Program-made: the position numbers and the translations under genes
DNA from: SpSt-539 sp964549445
Lineage (GTDB): Bacteria > Planctomycetota > Phycisphaerae > UBA1845 > UTPLA1
Assembly (NCBI GenBank): GCA_964549445.1
Contig: CAZJVS010000009.1
Coordinates: 1 to 64,000, forward strand
Direction: 5' to 3'
DNA: 64,000 nucleotides
Notes under the pieces: model-generated
What the model saw: the letters and a program-made list of their open reading frames with translations, nothing else
Database searches by the model: none
Told to the model about the DNA's origin: nothing
Part shown: positions 55,253 through 63,771 of the stretch, piece by piece
Numbering within the stretch: position 1 is the stretch's first letter
Layout of the letters: the number at the start of each line of letters is the position of its first letter

Positions 55253-56848
55253 TCATTCCCCGCCCGCAACTTCAAATACCGCAAATGCCGGCTGACGCCC
55301 ACCCTGCAAAGACTCGTCCGGCGGATACACCGTCCGAAACTCCGCCGCGTCGCGGCGAAGCTGCCGGTACAGCGCCGCATGATCTGCCGCCACCAGCACG
55401 TACTTCGCCCCAAACTCGCCCCCGATGTCGGCCAGCGTCGTTGGCCTTCCACTCCCGAGCTTCGCCGGAGACTGCCCGCGCGTGATCAAACGATACCGCT
55501 CCCACAACTCCGGATACGGCCCCATCGTGAACACCGGATCGAGCCCGACGATGTATCGATTGTGATGATTCCAATAGAAGCAGTACGGAAAGATATCCCA
55601 GTCATCCGTGAAGACGATCGAGCCGGCCGGCGTCGCCCGCGCCAGGTACTCCATCGCCCCGCGCAGCTTCCCCGGATCGTACGACGGCGCGATCCGAACC
55701 CGCGCGTACCGCAGGTTTAGCACCCCAGCCACACCCAGCACCGCCACCAGCGCCGCCACCGGCCACGTCCGCCGCCCCCACACCACCTGCGCACTCACCG
55801 TCGCAAGGTCGGCCGCGTTGATCACCGCGAACACCGGCCAGTATTCGACAAACCGCCGCGATTTGAGCGTCAGCGCCAGAAACATCAGGTTCAGAATCAG
55901 CAACGCCACCGACCGCGTCGACAGCCGCTCGCCGCTCCAGACCCGCCGCGCGACGCAAGCCCCCCAGATCACAATCAGCGGCCCGCACATCTTCAGCAAA
56001 AACAGCAGCCCGAACGGCCGCCACTCCACCCCTGCCTCGCCCGGCGCACCCAGCCCCGTCTCAAACAACTGCGTCCACAAGAACCGGAAGTTCGCGGGAA
56101 AATACGGCGACAGCACAAACCCCGCCGCCAGCCCCGCGACGACTGTCCCCGCATGAATCATCGCCGGCCGAACCGACTCGCGCCGCACGAGCGCCGCCAG
56201 AAAAAACGCCGCCGGCAGCAGCAAAAGAACCAGCGCCCCGTTGTACGTCTCCATCAAAGCAAACGCGACCACGCCCACCCACACCGGCCGGTTCGCGACC
56301 AACAGCCCCAGCGCCGCAACCATCAGCGGTAGCGCGAGAATCGGAGCCCGCACGTACGTCATCCGCAGCCAGAAATGCCAGGGCACGCACGCCAGCGCAA
56401 ACAGCCACAGCGGCGCATGCCGCACCTCGAGCCGCCGCAGCACCGCCACGATCGCCACGGCCGTCAGCATCATCGCCACGATCGCGGCCGCCTTGCCGCC
56501 CAGCGTCAGATCTCCGGTTAGCGCTTCCGACACCCAGGCAAACGGCACAAGAAAGACATGGAAGCCATGATGATGACTGACGAACCGCTCGCGGAAGATC
56601 GTCCAGTGCAGCCACGGAAACCGATCGACGAACCCCAGCTCCGGCAGCAGCCGGGCCATCTTGATGTGATAAAACGAGTCGTTGTCCGCCAGCCACACCG
56701 TGGCGGCCTGCAGGTAGACCATCACCACCGCGCCGAACAAGGCCGCGGCAAGAAAATCCCCGGCCGCGCTGCTGCGCGCCGGGGATAGCTTCGACTCATT
56801 CCCAGGTTCGATCGTTTCGGCTGTCGTCGCGTGCGCCTCTGCCGGCAC
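55253..56848 (-). CDS. Multi-pass membrane protein, GT-C glycosyltransferase-like
   Basis: 531 residues with about 10-12 membrane helices. After the first helix, WLADNDSFYHIKMARLLPEL resembles the acidic catalytic loop of GT-C enzymes and STT3 (DxD-like plus YHxxMAR). The C terminus is a soluble domain with IVFTDDWDIFPYCFYWNHHN, frequent in such proteins. It may transfer sugar from a lipid carrier to an extracytoplasmic acceptor; acceptor and donor are unknown. It runs 20 nt from the lipoprotein downstream gene, which is transcribed toward it in the same direction. Confidence 0.65.
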   Translation of the reverse strand: MPAEAHATTAETIEPGNESKLSPARSSAAGDFLAAALFGAVVMVYLQAATVWLADNDSFYHIKMARLLPELGFVDRFPWLHWTIFRERFVSHHHGFHVFLVPFAWVSEALTGDLTLGGKAAAIVAMMLTAVAIVAVLRRLEVRHAPLWLFALACVPWHFWLRMTYVRAPILALPLMVAALGLLVANRPVWVGVVAFALMETYNGALVLLLLPAAFFLAALVRRESVRPAMIHAGTVVAGLAAGFVLSPYFPANFRFLWTQLFETGLGAPGEAGVEWRPFGLLFLLKMCGPLIVIWGACVARRVWSGERLSTRSVALLILNLMFLALTLKSRRFVEYWPVFAVINAADLATVSAQVVWGRRTWPVAALVAVLGVAGVLNLRYARVRIAPSYDPGKLRGAMEYLARATPAGSIVFTDDWDIFPYCFYWNHHNRYIVGLDPVFTMGPYPELWERYRLITRGQSPAKLGSGRPTTLADIGGEFGAKYVLVAADHAALYRQLRRDAAEFRTVYPPDESLQGGRQPAFAVFEVAGGE

Positions 56849-56868
56849 AATCCAACCAGCCCGAAGGC

Positions 56869-57189
56869 CTAACCGTTCACGTTGCCGTTTTCATTCTGGT
56901 TTTGGTTCTGGTTCTCGTTCTGGTTCTGGTTCTGATTCTGGTTCTGATTTTCGTTCTCGTTCTGGTTCTGATTTTCGTTCTCGTTCTGATTCAGATTCTC
57001 GTTCTCGTTCTCGTTTTCATTCTCATTTTCGTTTTCGTTCTGGTTCCCGTTAGTATTGAAGTTGAGGTTGAAGTTCCCGTTGGCGATCGCATCCAATACC
57101 TGCTGAATGCTCTCCGCGGTGCACGCCGACAAGCCGAGCACCGCGCAGAAACCCAGGACCGCCAGGATCGACCGGTTCTTCTTCATCAT
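56869..57189 (-). CDS. Asn/Glu/Gln-repeat lipoprotein
   Basis: 106 residues. Lipoprotein signal (ILAVLGFCAVLGLSAC, lipobox LSAC), a short stretch TAESIQQVLDAIANGNFNLN, then roughly 50 residues made almost only of alternating Asn with Glu or Gln (NENENENE..., NQNQNQ...). Such sequence is intrinsically disordered and of prion-like/low-complexity type; anchored by its lipid it would project a flexible polar tail. The corresponding DNA is a short-period repeat (next entry). Copy number may vary between strains. Confidence 0.75.
   Translation of the reverse strand: MMKKNRSILAVLGFCAVLGLSACTAESIQQVLDAIANGNFNLNFNTNGNQNENENENENENENENLNQNENENQNQNENENQNQNQNQNQNENQNQNQNENGNVNG
56889..57050. repeat. Six-base-period repeat within the low-complexity lipoprotein gene
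   Basis: The plus strand is a run of GGTTCT/CGTTCT-type hexamers (GGTTCTGGTTCT, GTTCTCGTTCTC), encoding alternating Asn-Gln and Asn-Glu on the minus strand. Each hexamer adds two residues, so slippage keeps the frame. Confidence 0.8.
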
Positions 57190-57274
57190 CCGAATCTCCG
57201 TTCCCGAAAGTTCACCTTCCCGCCTGCGACGCTCCTCGGCGCCGGCCCGGCGAATATCCGACTAGGCAATCCTC

Positions 57275-57691
57275 ATGCCGCTCTTCACAACCGTACGATA
57301 CACGCGCCCCAGTACCGGGACATTCAATGTGGGCTGCATTCGAATCGCAGCAACCGGCCATTCTCGCACGACGATGTGCCAGAACGCACACCCGTCCGAC
57401 CGCTTTTCTGCCCCTGGCGAGCTGATCATCTCTGCCGACCTACCTCGCGGGATACGCTCCCGGCTACAGGCCACCGTCGTCGCAGGAACAGTGATCCTGG
57501 AGCCCGGTGTGAAATTCCCCATTCGATCCGCACGTCTTGCCGACGTCGACGGATACAAAACCATCGCAGGCCAGGAAAACCGGGTTGACGTCGACCCCGA
57601 CGGCCGCACCGACCTGAACGACCTGAATTGCATCAATGCGAATCTGGGGACCGACTGCCTCAATGGGACGCCGGGGTCTCAGTGTCCCTGA
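57275..57691 (+). CDS. Hypothetical protein ending in a dockerin-like half-repeat
   Basis: 138 residues, no signal peptide and no clear ribosome-binding site. The last third, VDVDPDGRTDLNDLNCINAN, resembles half of a dockerin-type Ca repeat, and the preceding part has beta-like segments (ATVVAGTVILEPGVKFPIRS). The start is uncertain and the protein may be the surviving 3' part of a longer secreted protein. Function unknown. Confidence 0.4.
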   Translation: MPLFTTVRYTRPSTGTFNVGCIRIAATGHSRTTMCQNAHPSDRFSAPGELIISADLPRGIRSRLQATVVAGTVILEPGVKFPIRSARLADVDGYKTIAGQENRVDVDPDGRTDLNDLNCINANLGTDCLNGTPGSQCP

Positions 57692-57736
57692 CCGGCGCGG
57701 TCGGAGAATCCGAACGGCGGTGCGTCGCGGGGCGGT

Positions 57737-60700
57737 TCAAGACTTGCCTGGCTGCGTGCTACGCGGCGGCGGATACTTCGCGTCGAGCTTTCGCTTCCAC
57801 TCCGCCGCTTTGGCGTCGTACCCCGTCCCCGGTTCCGCCTTGTCCCACGCTTCGTAAAGCGTCACCAGTGCTTCGACGCACGGCTTGTACCGATCCGGCG
57901 GAACGCCCTCCGGCGCCGAGAAAATTCGTTCCGCCTCGATGATCTCCGGCTCGGCCTCTGGAAACCGTTTCTGCTCAATTAGTCCGCGCGCCAACCCCAT
58001 CCGTGCATCGCCGGTCAGCGAATCGTCCTTGCCTTTTACACGAGCAAGCCCCGCGATCGCTTCGCGAAAAAGCGCTTCGGACTCTGGCAGTTTGCCGGCC
58101 TTCCGAAGCACGCCGCCCATCTCGGCGATCGCAACCAACGTGTCGGCATTATCACTTCCCAGCACGCGCCGGCGGGTCTCCATCACCTCTCGATAGAGGG
58201 CCTCGGCGTCTGATTTTTTCCCCTGCGCGTAAAGCAGGCTGGCGAAACTGCGTGCGATGTAAAGCGTGCCGGGGTGGTCATTGCCGTTCACTCGCCGCGA
58301 CTTTGCAAGCGCCTCGCGAAGGTAGGGCTCGGCCTCGACAAGCTTTCCCTGCGATTTAAGCAAACCGCCGAGGTTGTTCGTCCAGACCAGCACGTCCGGG
58401 TGGTCTTCACCCAGCGCGTGGCGACCTTTCTCGTACGCCTCGCGCCAATATCGCTCGGCTTCGGCCGGCTTTCCCTGCCCAATCAGCAAATAGCCATAAA
58501 CGTTGATCGCGATGAGCGTCTCACGATGCTCGTCGCCAAGTACGCGGCGGTTGGTCTCCATCGCTTCGCGAACGAGCGGCTCGGCTTCGTCCAGTTTGCC
58601 CTGCGCTCGAAGGTTGTTTCCAAGATTGCCGATCGCCCGAACCGTGGACGGATGCGCGTCGCCCAGTACGCGGCGACTCTTTTCGAGGGCTTCGCGATAC
58701 ATCGCCTCGCCCTCGGCGACTTTGCCCTGAATCTCAACCACGTGCGCGACGTTATTGATCGCGTGAAGCGTGTCCGGGTGCTCTTCGCCTCGCACGCGGC
58801 GTTCTTTCTCGAGCGCCTCACGCAAGTACTTCTCCGCTTCAGCCGCCCGGCCGAGCGCTACGAGCAGGTATCCATAGTTGTTGATCGCGTTGACGGTGTT
58901 GGGATCGTCTTCACCCCGCACGCGCCGGCTCTTTTCCATCGCCTCGCGCAAGTACGGCTCGGCCTCCTTCCGCTTTCCCTGCGCGTCGAGCAAAAGTCCC
59001 ATATGCCCGATGTAGTTCAGCGTGTCCGCGTTCTCTTCGCCGAGGACGCGACGCCCCTTTTCCACCACCTCGCGAAAATACGGTTCGGCCGCCGACAGCT
59101 TGCCCTGATCCTGCAGCAGCGTGGCCATCGTATTGATCGACGCCAGCGTGTCCGGATGGTCGTCGCCGAGCACGCGGCGCCGCTTCTCCATCGCTTCGCG
59201 CGCATACGGCTCAGCTTCGGCCAGCTTGCCTTGCGACCGAAGTATCCGAGCCAGGTTCCACTCCGCATTGAGCGTATCCGCATGCTCGCCGCCCAATACG
59301 CGACGCCGAACGTTCAGCGCGCGTTCCTGTAACGAATACGCCGAATCGTTCCGCCCCAGCGTGCGGTAGAGTTCCGCAAGCGTCTGCCGCAACGACGAAT
59401 CGAGCAGAGGCTGGTCCTTGAACTCCGAGTCCACCGCCTCGATCGCCGGCACCAGAATCGTCCGGTCGATCATGTCCGCCGCGACGTCGGTCGCGTTCAC
59501 GTGCGTGAGTTCTCGCGCAAACGCTCCAGCCCGCTTCGAGCGCTCCTCGTCGGGTACGCCGCTTTTCGTCAACGCCTCGGCGAACTTCGCACGGATGTCA
59601 CGCATCAACTCGATGCCCGCCCCCGTCGCATCGATCTCACTCAGCATCTTCGCCTGAAAATCCGAGACCTGCTTCAGTTCGTCCCCGCGCTTCTGCTCCT
59701 CGAGCCGCGCCGTCGCTTCGGCCTGCGCGGCGGCGTCGGCCCGCCGCTTCTCCTGCAGCGCTCGAACCATCCCGACGCTCGTCCCGATCACTCCCAGCAC
59801 CAGCGTGCCCGCCACCACCGCTCCCGCGATCACTCCTCCGCGATGCCGCCGCACAAACTTCCGGAAGCGATAGACCTTGCTCGGTGGACCCGCCTCCACC
59901 GGCTCGTCCACGAGGTACCGCTGAATATCCGCCGCGAGCCCGCTCGCCGACTCGTACCGCCGAACCCGGTCCTTCTCCAACGCCTTCAGGATGATCCAGT
60001 CGAGATCGCCGCGCAGGAACGTACCCAGCTTCTTCGGCTCGATGGAGCGCTGCCGCGCGACCGTTTCCAGCTCCGCCCCCAGGCCGCTCAGTCGCGTGCT
60101 CGGCCGCGGCGGTTCGACCTCTCGGATGATCCGCTGAATCTCGCCCAGGCCCGCTTTTCGCAGTGTCTTGATGTCGAACGGCGGCGCCCCCGTCAGCAGT
60201 TCATACAACAATACCCCGAGCGAGTAGATGTCGCTCCGCGTATCGATGTCTACCCCGCTCGCGTCGGCCTGCTCGGGCGACATGTACGCCGGCGTGCCGA
60301 TGAACTGCCCGAACTCGGTGAACATCGTCTGCTCGGTCAGCCGTTGCTGCGTCGCCTTGGCGATGCCGAAGTCGATCACTTTCGGCGAGGGTTTGTCGTC
60401 CACCTGCGTCACCAGCACATTGCTCGGCTTGATGTCGCGGTGAATGATCCCCTTCTGATGCGCATGCTGGACCGCTCCGCAGACTTGCATGAACAGGTCG
60501 AGCCGTTCCCGAAACGGCATCTCCTGCTGGTCGCAGTACTCCGTAATCGGAACCCCGCGGACCAGTTCCATCACGAAGTATGGCCGGCCCGTATCCGTCG
60601 CCCCCGCGTCGAGCACCTTGGCGATGTTGGGATGCTCCATCAGCGCCAGCGCCTGGCGTTCCGCCTCGAAGCGCGCGATCACCTGCTCGGTGTCCATCCC

Positions 60701-61042
60701 CAGCTTGATGATCTTTAGCGCCACCTCGCGGCGAACCGGCGCCTCCTGCACGGCCAGATAGACCGCACCAAAGCCGCCCTCGCCGATCTGCTGCTTGAGC
60801 TTGTACCGCCCGATCACCGCCCCCGGTCGCTCGCCGCCGGCCCCGCCGCGTTCCCCCCGGCCGCCGACCCCGGATCGAACCGTCGGCGCCGATGCGTCGC
60901 TGTCCGCAGCCAGCATCGACGATCCCAGCGCAAAGATGCTGCTCTCGGCTTTGCCCGCGGCGCCCGCCGCCCGCGAATCGGCCGTCTCATCCGGCTTCCC
61001 GCCGGCGCTGCGTGGATTTGATGGGTTCTGTTCCGATGCCAT
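57737..61042 (-). CDS. Hanks-type serine/threonine kinase with C-terminal TPR array
   Basis: 1101 residues. Kinase domain about residues 78-380: GEGGFGAVY, Lys110 (VALKIIK), HRDIKPSN (Asp203), DFGIAK (224), SPEQ. A membrane helix at about 403-428 (GVIAGAVVAGTLVLGVIGTS) separates it from an external part with a linker and about ten tandem TPRs of 42 residues (e.g. HPDTLASINTMATLLQDQGK, LSAAEPYFREVVEKGRRVLG). The N-terminal 75 residues are Gly/Ser-rich. All catalytic residues are present, so it is probably active. The 126-base repeat period is visible in DNA (about 58290-59400). The external TPR arm is an inferred sensor. Ends before a 45-nt gap. Confidence 0.95.
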   Translation of the reverse strand: MASEQNPSNPRSAGGKPDETADSRAAGAAGKAESSIFALGSSMLAADSDASAPTVRSGVGGRGERGGAGGERPGAVIGRYKLKQQIGEGGFGAVYLAVQEAPVRREVALKIIKLGMDTEQVIARFEAERQALALMEHPNIAKVLDAGATDTGRPYFVMELVRGVPITEYCDQQEMPFRERLDLFMQVCGAVQHAHQKGIIHRDIKPSNVLVTQVDDKPSPKVIDFGIAKATQQRLTEQTMFTEFGQFIGTPAYMSPEQADASGVDIDTRSDIYSLGVLLYELLTGAPPFDIKTLRKAGLGEIQRIIREVEPPRPSTRLSGLGAELETVARQRSIEPKKLGTFLRGDLDWIILKALEKDRVRRYESASGLAADIQRYLVDEPVEAGPPSKVYRFRKFVRRHRGGVIAGAVVAGTLVLGVIGTSVGMVRALQEKRRADAAAQAEATARLEEQKRGDELKQVSDFQAKMLSEIDATGAGIELMRDIRAKFAEALTKSGVPDEERSKRAGAFARELTHVNATDVAADMIDRTILVPAIEAVDSEFKDQPLLDSSLRQTLAELYRTLGRNDSAYSLQERALNVRRRVLGGEHADTLNAEWNLARILRSQGKLAEAEPYAREAMEKRRRVLGDDHPDTLASINTMATLLQDQGKLSAAEPYFREVVEKGRRVLGEENADTLNYIGHMGLLLDAQGKRKEAEPYLREAMEKSRRVRGEDDPNTVNAINNYGYLLVALGRAAEAEKYLREALEKERRVRGEEHPDTLHAINNVAHVVEIQGKVAEGEAMYREALEKSRRVLGDAHPSTVRAIGNLGNNLRAQGKLDEAEPLVREAMETNRRVLGDEHRETLIAINVYGYLLIGQGKPAEAERYWREAYEKGRHALGEDHPDVLVWTNNLGGLLKSQGKLVEAEPYLREALAKSRRVNGNDHPGTLYIARSFASLLYAQGKKSDAEALYREVMETRRRVLGSDNADTLVAIAEMGGVLRKAGKLPESEALFREAIAGLARVKGKDDSLTGDARMGLARGLIEQKRFPEAEPEIIEAERIFSAPEGVPPDRYKPCVEALVTLYEAWDKAEPGTGYDAKAAEWKRKLDAKYPPPRSTQPGKS

Positions 61043-61197
61043 GTGCTCGCTGTCCTTCCACTCAATTCAGAAATGTGCTCAGAGTGTAACCGCAGTTCCG
61101 GCCGAAACCGCATCGTCCGATCGATCAAATCCTGACGCACGTGCGAAGACCCCGTATTCGCATCGCCGCTAGAATGCCCACCGAAAGGAGTGGCCGA

Positions 61198-61659
61198 ATG
61201 CCCCAGCGCCTACCCTACCAGACTCTCGCCCCCGAGCCCTACAAGGCCCTGTTGGCAATCGAGAAATACCTCCATTCCTCCGGCCTCGACCCCAAGCTCA
61301 TCCACCTGCTGAAACTGCGCGCATCGCAGGTCAACGGCTGCGCCTTCTGCATCGACATGCACAGCATCGATGCCCGCGCCGCCGGCGAACCCGAACATCG
61401 CCTCTACGCCCTCGACGCCTGGCGCGAAACCCCCTTCTTCACCGATCGCGAACGTGCCGCCCTCGAGTGGACCGAAGCAGTGACGCTCATCAACCAGACT
61501 CACGCCGACGACGAATCTTTCAGTCGCCTCCGCGACTTCTTCTCCGAAAAGGAAATCGTCGACCTCACCTGGCTCATCGCCGCCATCAACACCTGGAACC
61601 GACTCGCCATCAGCTTCCGCCTCGTCCCCGGCCACTACCACCCCCACGCCACCAAGTAG
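61198..61659 (+). CDS. AhpD-like carboxymuconolactone decarboxylase-family protein
   Basis: 153 residues, ATG at 61198 with AAAGGAG upstream. The CxxC-H motif is NGCAFCIDMHSIDARAAGEP, the redox centre of AhpD-type proteins. In alkylhydroperoxidase D this pair relays electrons. The substrate of this paralog cannot be told. It is the usual size of the YciW/AhpD family. The frame extends upstream to 61141 but the ribosome-binding site selects 61198. A GC-rich hairpin follows the stop. Confidence 0.9.
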   Translation: MPQRLPYQTLAPEPYKALLAIEKYLHSSGLDPKLIHLLKLRASQVNGCAFCIDMHSIDARAAGEPEHRLYALDAWRETPFFTDRERAALEWTEAVTLINQTHADDESFSRLRDFFSEKEIVDLTWLIAAINTWNRLAISFRLVPGHYHPHATK

Positions 61660-61681
61660 CGGCCGGCGCCTTCGCCGGCCG
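61660..61681. terminator. GC-rich hairpin after the AhpD-like gene (copy 2)
   Basis: CGGCCGGCG-CCTT-CGCCGGCCG: 9-bp stem, 4-nt loop, one base different in the loop from the copy at 8994-9015. Both occurrences are preceded by GTAG. No U-tract follows. Confidence 0.5.
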
Positions 61682-61743
61682 TGGATCTCGAAGCGGCATA
61701 CACCTGCCCCCGCGAGCTTGGGATGCCGTTCAATGACCGACTC

Positions 61744-63213
61744 TCACGCGCACGATCGCCGCGCCCACCCCCAAATCGTCAACACAACCGCGATCACCAA
61801 AAAACCAACCCCCGCCGCGCTCGCAAACCAATGCCCACCCGCAACAAACAAACTCCTCTCCTCGCTCCGCCACACACGCCCCGCCAGCACGCCCGCCCCC
61901 GCCGCCTGCACGCGCTCGGCCTGCACGCCCCCGCTCGGCCCCACGATTTGCGACACGCCCGAACTCGCCGCCCGCACAACCCACCGCCGCAATTCGATCG
62001 ACCGCACCTGCGCCATCGCCGCCTGCTGCTCGCGCTGCTGCGCCGGCCACCGCTCCGGATTCATCACCGGCACCAGCAGAAACTCCGCCCCCAGTTCAAC
62101 CACCCGCCGCGTCACATCCGAGAAATCCGTGTCGTAGCAGACGCACATCCCCACGCGCCCCAACTCCGTCCCAAACACCCGCTGCTCGCGCGCCGGATTC
62201 CCATCTGAGATGAACGGCACCGGCACCGCCTTCGCCTGCCACCCCATTCGCGCCCCGTTCGGCCCGATCAGCATTGCCACGTTGTCGTAGTCACACGCCG
62301 ACCCCGCCGCCGCGCGCACGTGCGCCCCGACGCACACATACAGTTCATGTTCCCGCGCGATCCGCGCCAGCCGATCCACAAACGGATGCGGCTGCTCCGC
62401 CTCGCCTACCACCGTATGCTCCGGCAGCACGATGATCCGCGGCCGCTCCTCCGCCTCCGCCGCCTCTCGCGTCAGACGCACGTACTCCCGGTCATCCTCC
62501 GACTCCGACTGCACGCACGCCACCGCGATCGAATCGCCCTCCGCAACCGTCACCGGCTGCGCCATCCATGCAAGCCCGACGATGGTCACGCCCAGCGCAG
62601 CCGCCGGCAGCCATGCCACGACCCGCCGCCGCACCAGCCCATACGCGACGGCCGCATTCACCGTCACGATCAGAAACGACACGAAGTACACCCCGCCAAC
62701 CGACGCGATCTGCGCGATCCACAAATCGCCCGCCTGGCTGTACCCCAGCGCCCCATACCCCAGCCGCACGCGCGCCAGGCCCTCGCTCCGCAACACCTCC
62801 TGACCCACAAACAGCAGCGGCACGCTCCACCAAAGCGCCCACTCGCCAAGCCGCTCGCCCAGCATCCGCGACATCCGAAACGCCAGTCCCATGAAAATCG
62901 CAAATACGATCATCACGATGACTGCCGCCGGCCCCAGTACGCCAAAGAGCCACCCCAGCACGATGCGATAGAACACGAGCCCCAGACACGTCCCCAGCAC
63001 CCACGCCCGCCACGCCGAAAGCCGCGGAAGCACCACCAGCCATGGCACAAGTGCAATCCAGGCGATCCAGTGCATCCCGAACGGCGGAAAGCAAACCCCG
63101 ATCAACACGCCGGAAGTCGCGGCCGCCGCAAACCCGACAGTCCACGTTGCCGTCCGCTCGCGCATCCGTACAGCGCTAACATCAACCACAACCGCCGGCG
63201 CCGCCACGCTCAA
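61744..63213 (-). CDS. lnt: Apolipoprotein N-acyltransferase
   Basis: 489 residues. About six N-terminal membrane helices (LVFYRIVLGWLFGVLGPAAV, VPLLFVGQEVLRSEG) and a C-terminal nitrilase domain with catalytic Glu (VLPEHTVVGE), Lys (MGWQAKAVPVPF) and Cys (GMCVCYDTDF). It adds the third acyl chain to diacylglyceryl-Cys lipoproteins; the window contains several predicted lipoproteins. The TTG start at 63213 follows GGGAGG; GTG at 63207 and ATG at 63165 are alternatives. Confidence 0.9.
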   Translation of the reverse strand: MSVAAPAVVVDVSAVRMRERTATWTVGFAAAATSGVLIGVCFPPFGMHWIAWIALVPWLVVLPRLSAWRAWVLGTCLGLVFYRIVLGWLFGVLGPAAVIVMIVFAIFMGLAFRMSRMLGERLGEWALWWSVPLLFVGQEVLRSEGLARVRLGYGALGYSQAGDLWIAQIASVGGVYFVSFLIVTVNAAVAYGLVRRRVVAWLPAAALGVTIVGLAWMAQPVTVAEGDSIAVACVQSESEDDREYVRLTREAAEAEERPRIIVLPEHTVVGEAEQPHPFVDRLARIAREHELYVCVGAHVRAAAGSACDYDNVAMLIGPNGARMGWQAKAVPVPFISDGNPAREQRVFGTELGRVGMCVCYDTDFSDVTRRVVELGAEFLLVPVMNPERWPAQQREQQAAMAQVRSIELRRWVVRAASSGVSQIVGPSGGVQAERVQAAGAGVLAGRVWRSEERSLFVAGGHWFASAAGVGFLVIAVVLTIWGWARRSCA

Positions 63214-63771
63214 AACTCCCGACCTCCCTCAGCGTGCCTAACGCGATCGCCGCATCCTCCGCACGCACGTTCTGAAAGTGCCACCGCTCGCGACCGCCAA
63301 CGTAAAAGTCCTGCAGGCGATCCGACTCGAATCGCGCGAGCGCGCTCCCAATGCACCGTGAGGCGCTCCGCGCTTGATTCTGCATTCCAGATTCCCGCCC
63401 GTCTCGTTGCCCGTTATCGGGTCGCTCAAGCGCGTCAAGGCGGCGACCCGATGACGACGCTCCAAGATTTCTCGGAACAATCAATTCCGTCCCCAAAAAA
63501 CCGGTCCGCCGATCCCGCAGCAACGCCCGCCGCGCGCGATTGCGTCCCAAACAACCGCCTTCAAGTTTCTCGACTATTCGAGTGGAGTCCGGGTCTTGTC
63601 CGGGCCTACCATGATTCGGGGAAATTGCACGCCCCGCATTCGTTGCGAGAAGGCGTGCAATCGGGGTTCAAACGCGAACTGAGTCACGGAATAGCACAGT
63701 TGCGCTCGCGTTCTCATCGCGAACGACTGTTCGAGTTCAGGTTTCCGCAAAGAAATCGGAGGGGGATTTCG
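63214..63771. other. Region between lnt and the last gene, no recognised gene
   Basis: 558 bases. On the minus strand an open frame (about 63182-63550) ends with RLQDFYVGGRERWHFQNVRA, reading like a real C terminus, but its upstream part is low-complexity and the frame overlaps the lnt start; I could not identify it. It may be a decayed gene. A perfect 10-bp inverted repeat is at 63624-63661. Confidence 0.4.
63624..63661. repeat. 10-bp perfect inverted repeat upstream of the last gene
   Basis: ATTGCACGCC at 63624-63633 and its exact complement GGCGTGCAAT at 63652-63661, separated by 18 nt. It is about 110 nt before the next start codon and could be an operator or an RNA hairpin. Confidence 0.6.

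Noticed and set aside
56889..57050. Short-period repeat as a CRISPR array
   Set aside because: Six-base units without spacers; it encodes Asn-Glu/Asn-Gln dipeptides.
63664..63700. GGGTTCAAACGCGAAC as the T-arm of a tRNA
   Set aside because: No acceptor stem, anticodon arm or D-arm can be built around it.
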